Source of the DNA: an uncultured Collinsella sp.
Lineage (GTDB): Bacteria > Actinomycetota > Coriobacteriia > Coriobacteriales > Coriobacteriaceae
DNA: 5,215 bases
Reading direction: 5' to 3'
NCBI GenBank assembly: GCA_902496375.1
Contig: CABVAS010000124.1
Span: 1 to 5,215, forward strand
Made by a program: the position numbers and the translations under genes
In this document: piece by piece, positions 5,138 through 5,215 of the stretch
Layout of the letters: each line of letters begins with the position of its first letter
Position numbering within the stretch: the stretch's first letter is position 1
Notes under the pieces: model-generated
The model's input: the letters and a program-made list of their open reading frames with translations, nothing else
The model's database searches: none
What the model was told of the DNA's origin: nothing

Positions 5138-5205
5138 TGCAGCGAAAACGTAACGAGGGCGGCGGGCTGGCAGGCGGCGGGCTGGCGGTTCTGCAGCGAA
5201 ACCGC
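5138..5205. repeat. Repeated TGCAGCGAAA and a small hairpin upstream of gatC
   Basis: TGCAGCGAAA occurs at 5138-5147 and 5192-5201, in the same orientation and 54 bases apart. The right copy lies in a possible hairpin (GCGGTT at 5185-5190 with AACCGC at 5200-5205, 9-base loop). No T-run follows on either strand, so it is not called a terminator. Confidence 0.45.
5158..5186. repeat. Two 14-bp direct repeats upstream of gatC
   Basis: GGCGGCGGGCTGGC occurs at 5158-5171 and again at 5173-5186, one base apart. This lies upstream of the probable gat promoter; no gene covers it inside the window. Confidence 0.7.
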
Positions 5206-5215
5206 ACCGTCCATA

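Overview
The window looks like chromosomal DNA of a high-G+C bacterium. The best guess is a gut Coriobacteriia (Actinomycetota) of the Collinsella type. This rests on G/C-rich third codon positions, the gatC-gatA-gatB order, a DUF6110-like gene beside a heavy-metal P-type ATPase, and a palindrome with a GGGACAGTC core that I recall from genomes of this group. The assignment is an inference. All five genes lie on the minus strand, so the window reads from right to left. The long plus-strand open frames are antisense shadows.

Right edge to 1558: a short upstream region with direct repeats and a probable -10 box leads into a tight gatC-gatA-gatB operon. Both junctions are TAATG, with stop and start sharing one base. 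The operon encodes the three subunits of the tRNA-dependent amidotransferase, which converts Glu-tRNA(Gln) and/or Asp-tRNA(Asn) to the cognate amide forms. GatA carries the full Lys/cis-Ser/Ser amidase triad. GatB keeps its zinc cysteines and active-site motifs but is unusually long, because about 60 extra residues interrupt its cradle domain.

1084-1557: a 474-base intergenic region that is the most unusual part of the window. Directly behind gatB is a perfect 38-bp inverted repeat enclosing a nested hairpin. It overlaps a tandem array of three related hairpin units with a period near 133 bp. Two of the hairpins are followed, on the minus strand, by U-tracts and look like intrinsic terminators of the gat operon. 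Their stems differ by compensatory base changes, so structure has been kept rather than sequence. A shared upstream hairpin pairs fully only in minus-strand RNA. A 28-base REP-like palindrome follows. Bases 1140-1174 hold only a weak AT-rich imperfect palindrome (1141-1154) and nothing else I can name.

1134 to the left edge: a second transcription unit with a good promoter, an inverted repeat that may be an operator, and a leader able to form two hairpins. It encodes an 81-residue DUF6110-like protein and, 18 bases later, the first 253 residues of a heavy-metal P-type ATPase with an N-terminal HMA_2-like domain and a TGEP actuator motif. The ATPase runs off the left edge. The two genes probably act together in metal transport or metal homeostasis; the metal cannot be read from this fragment.
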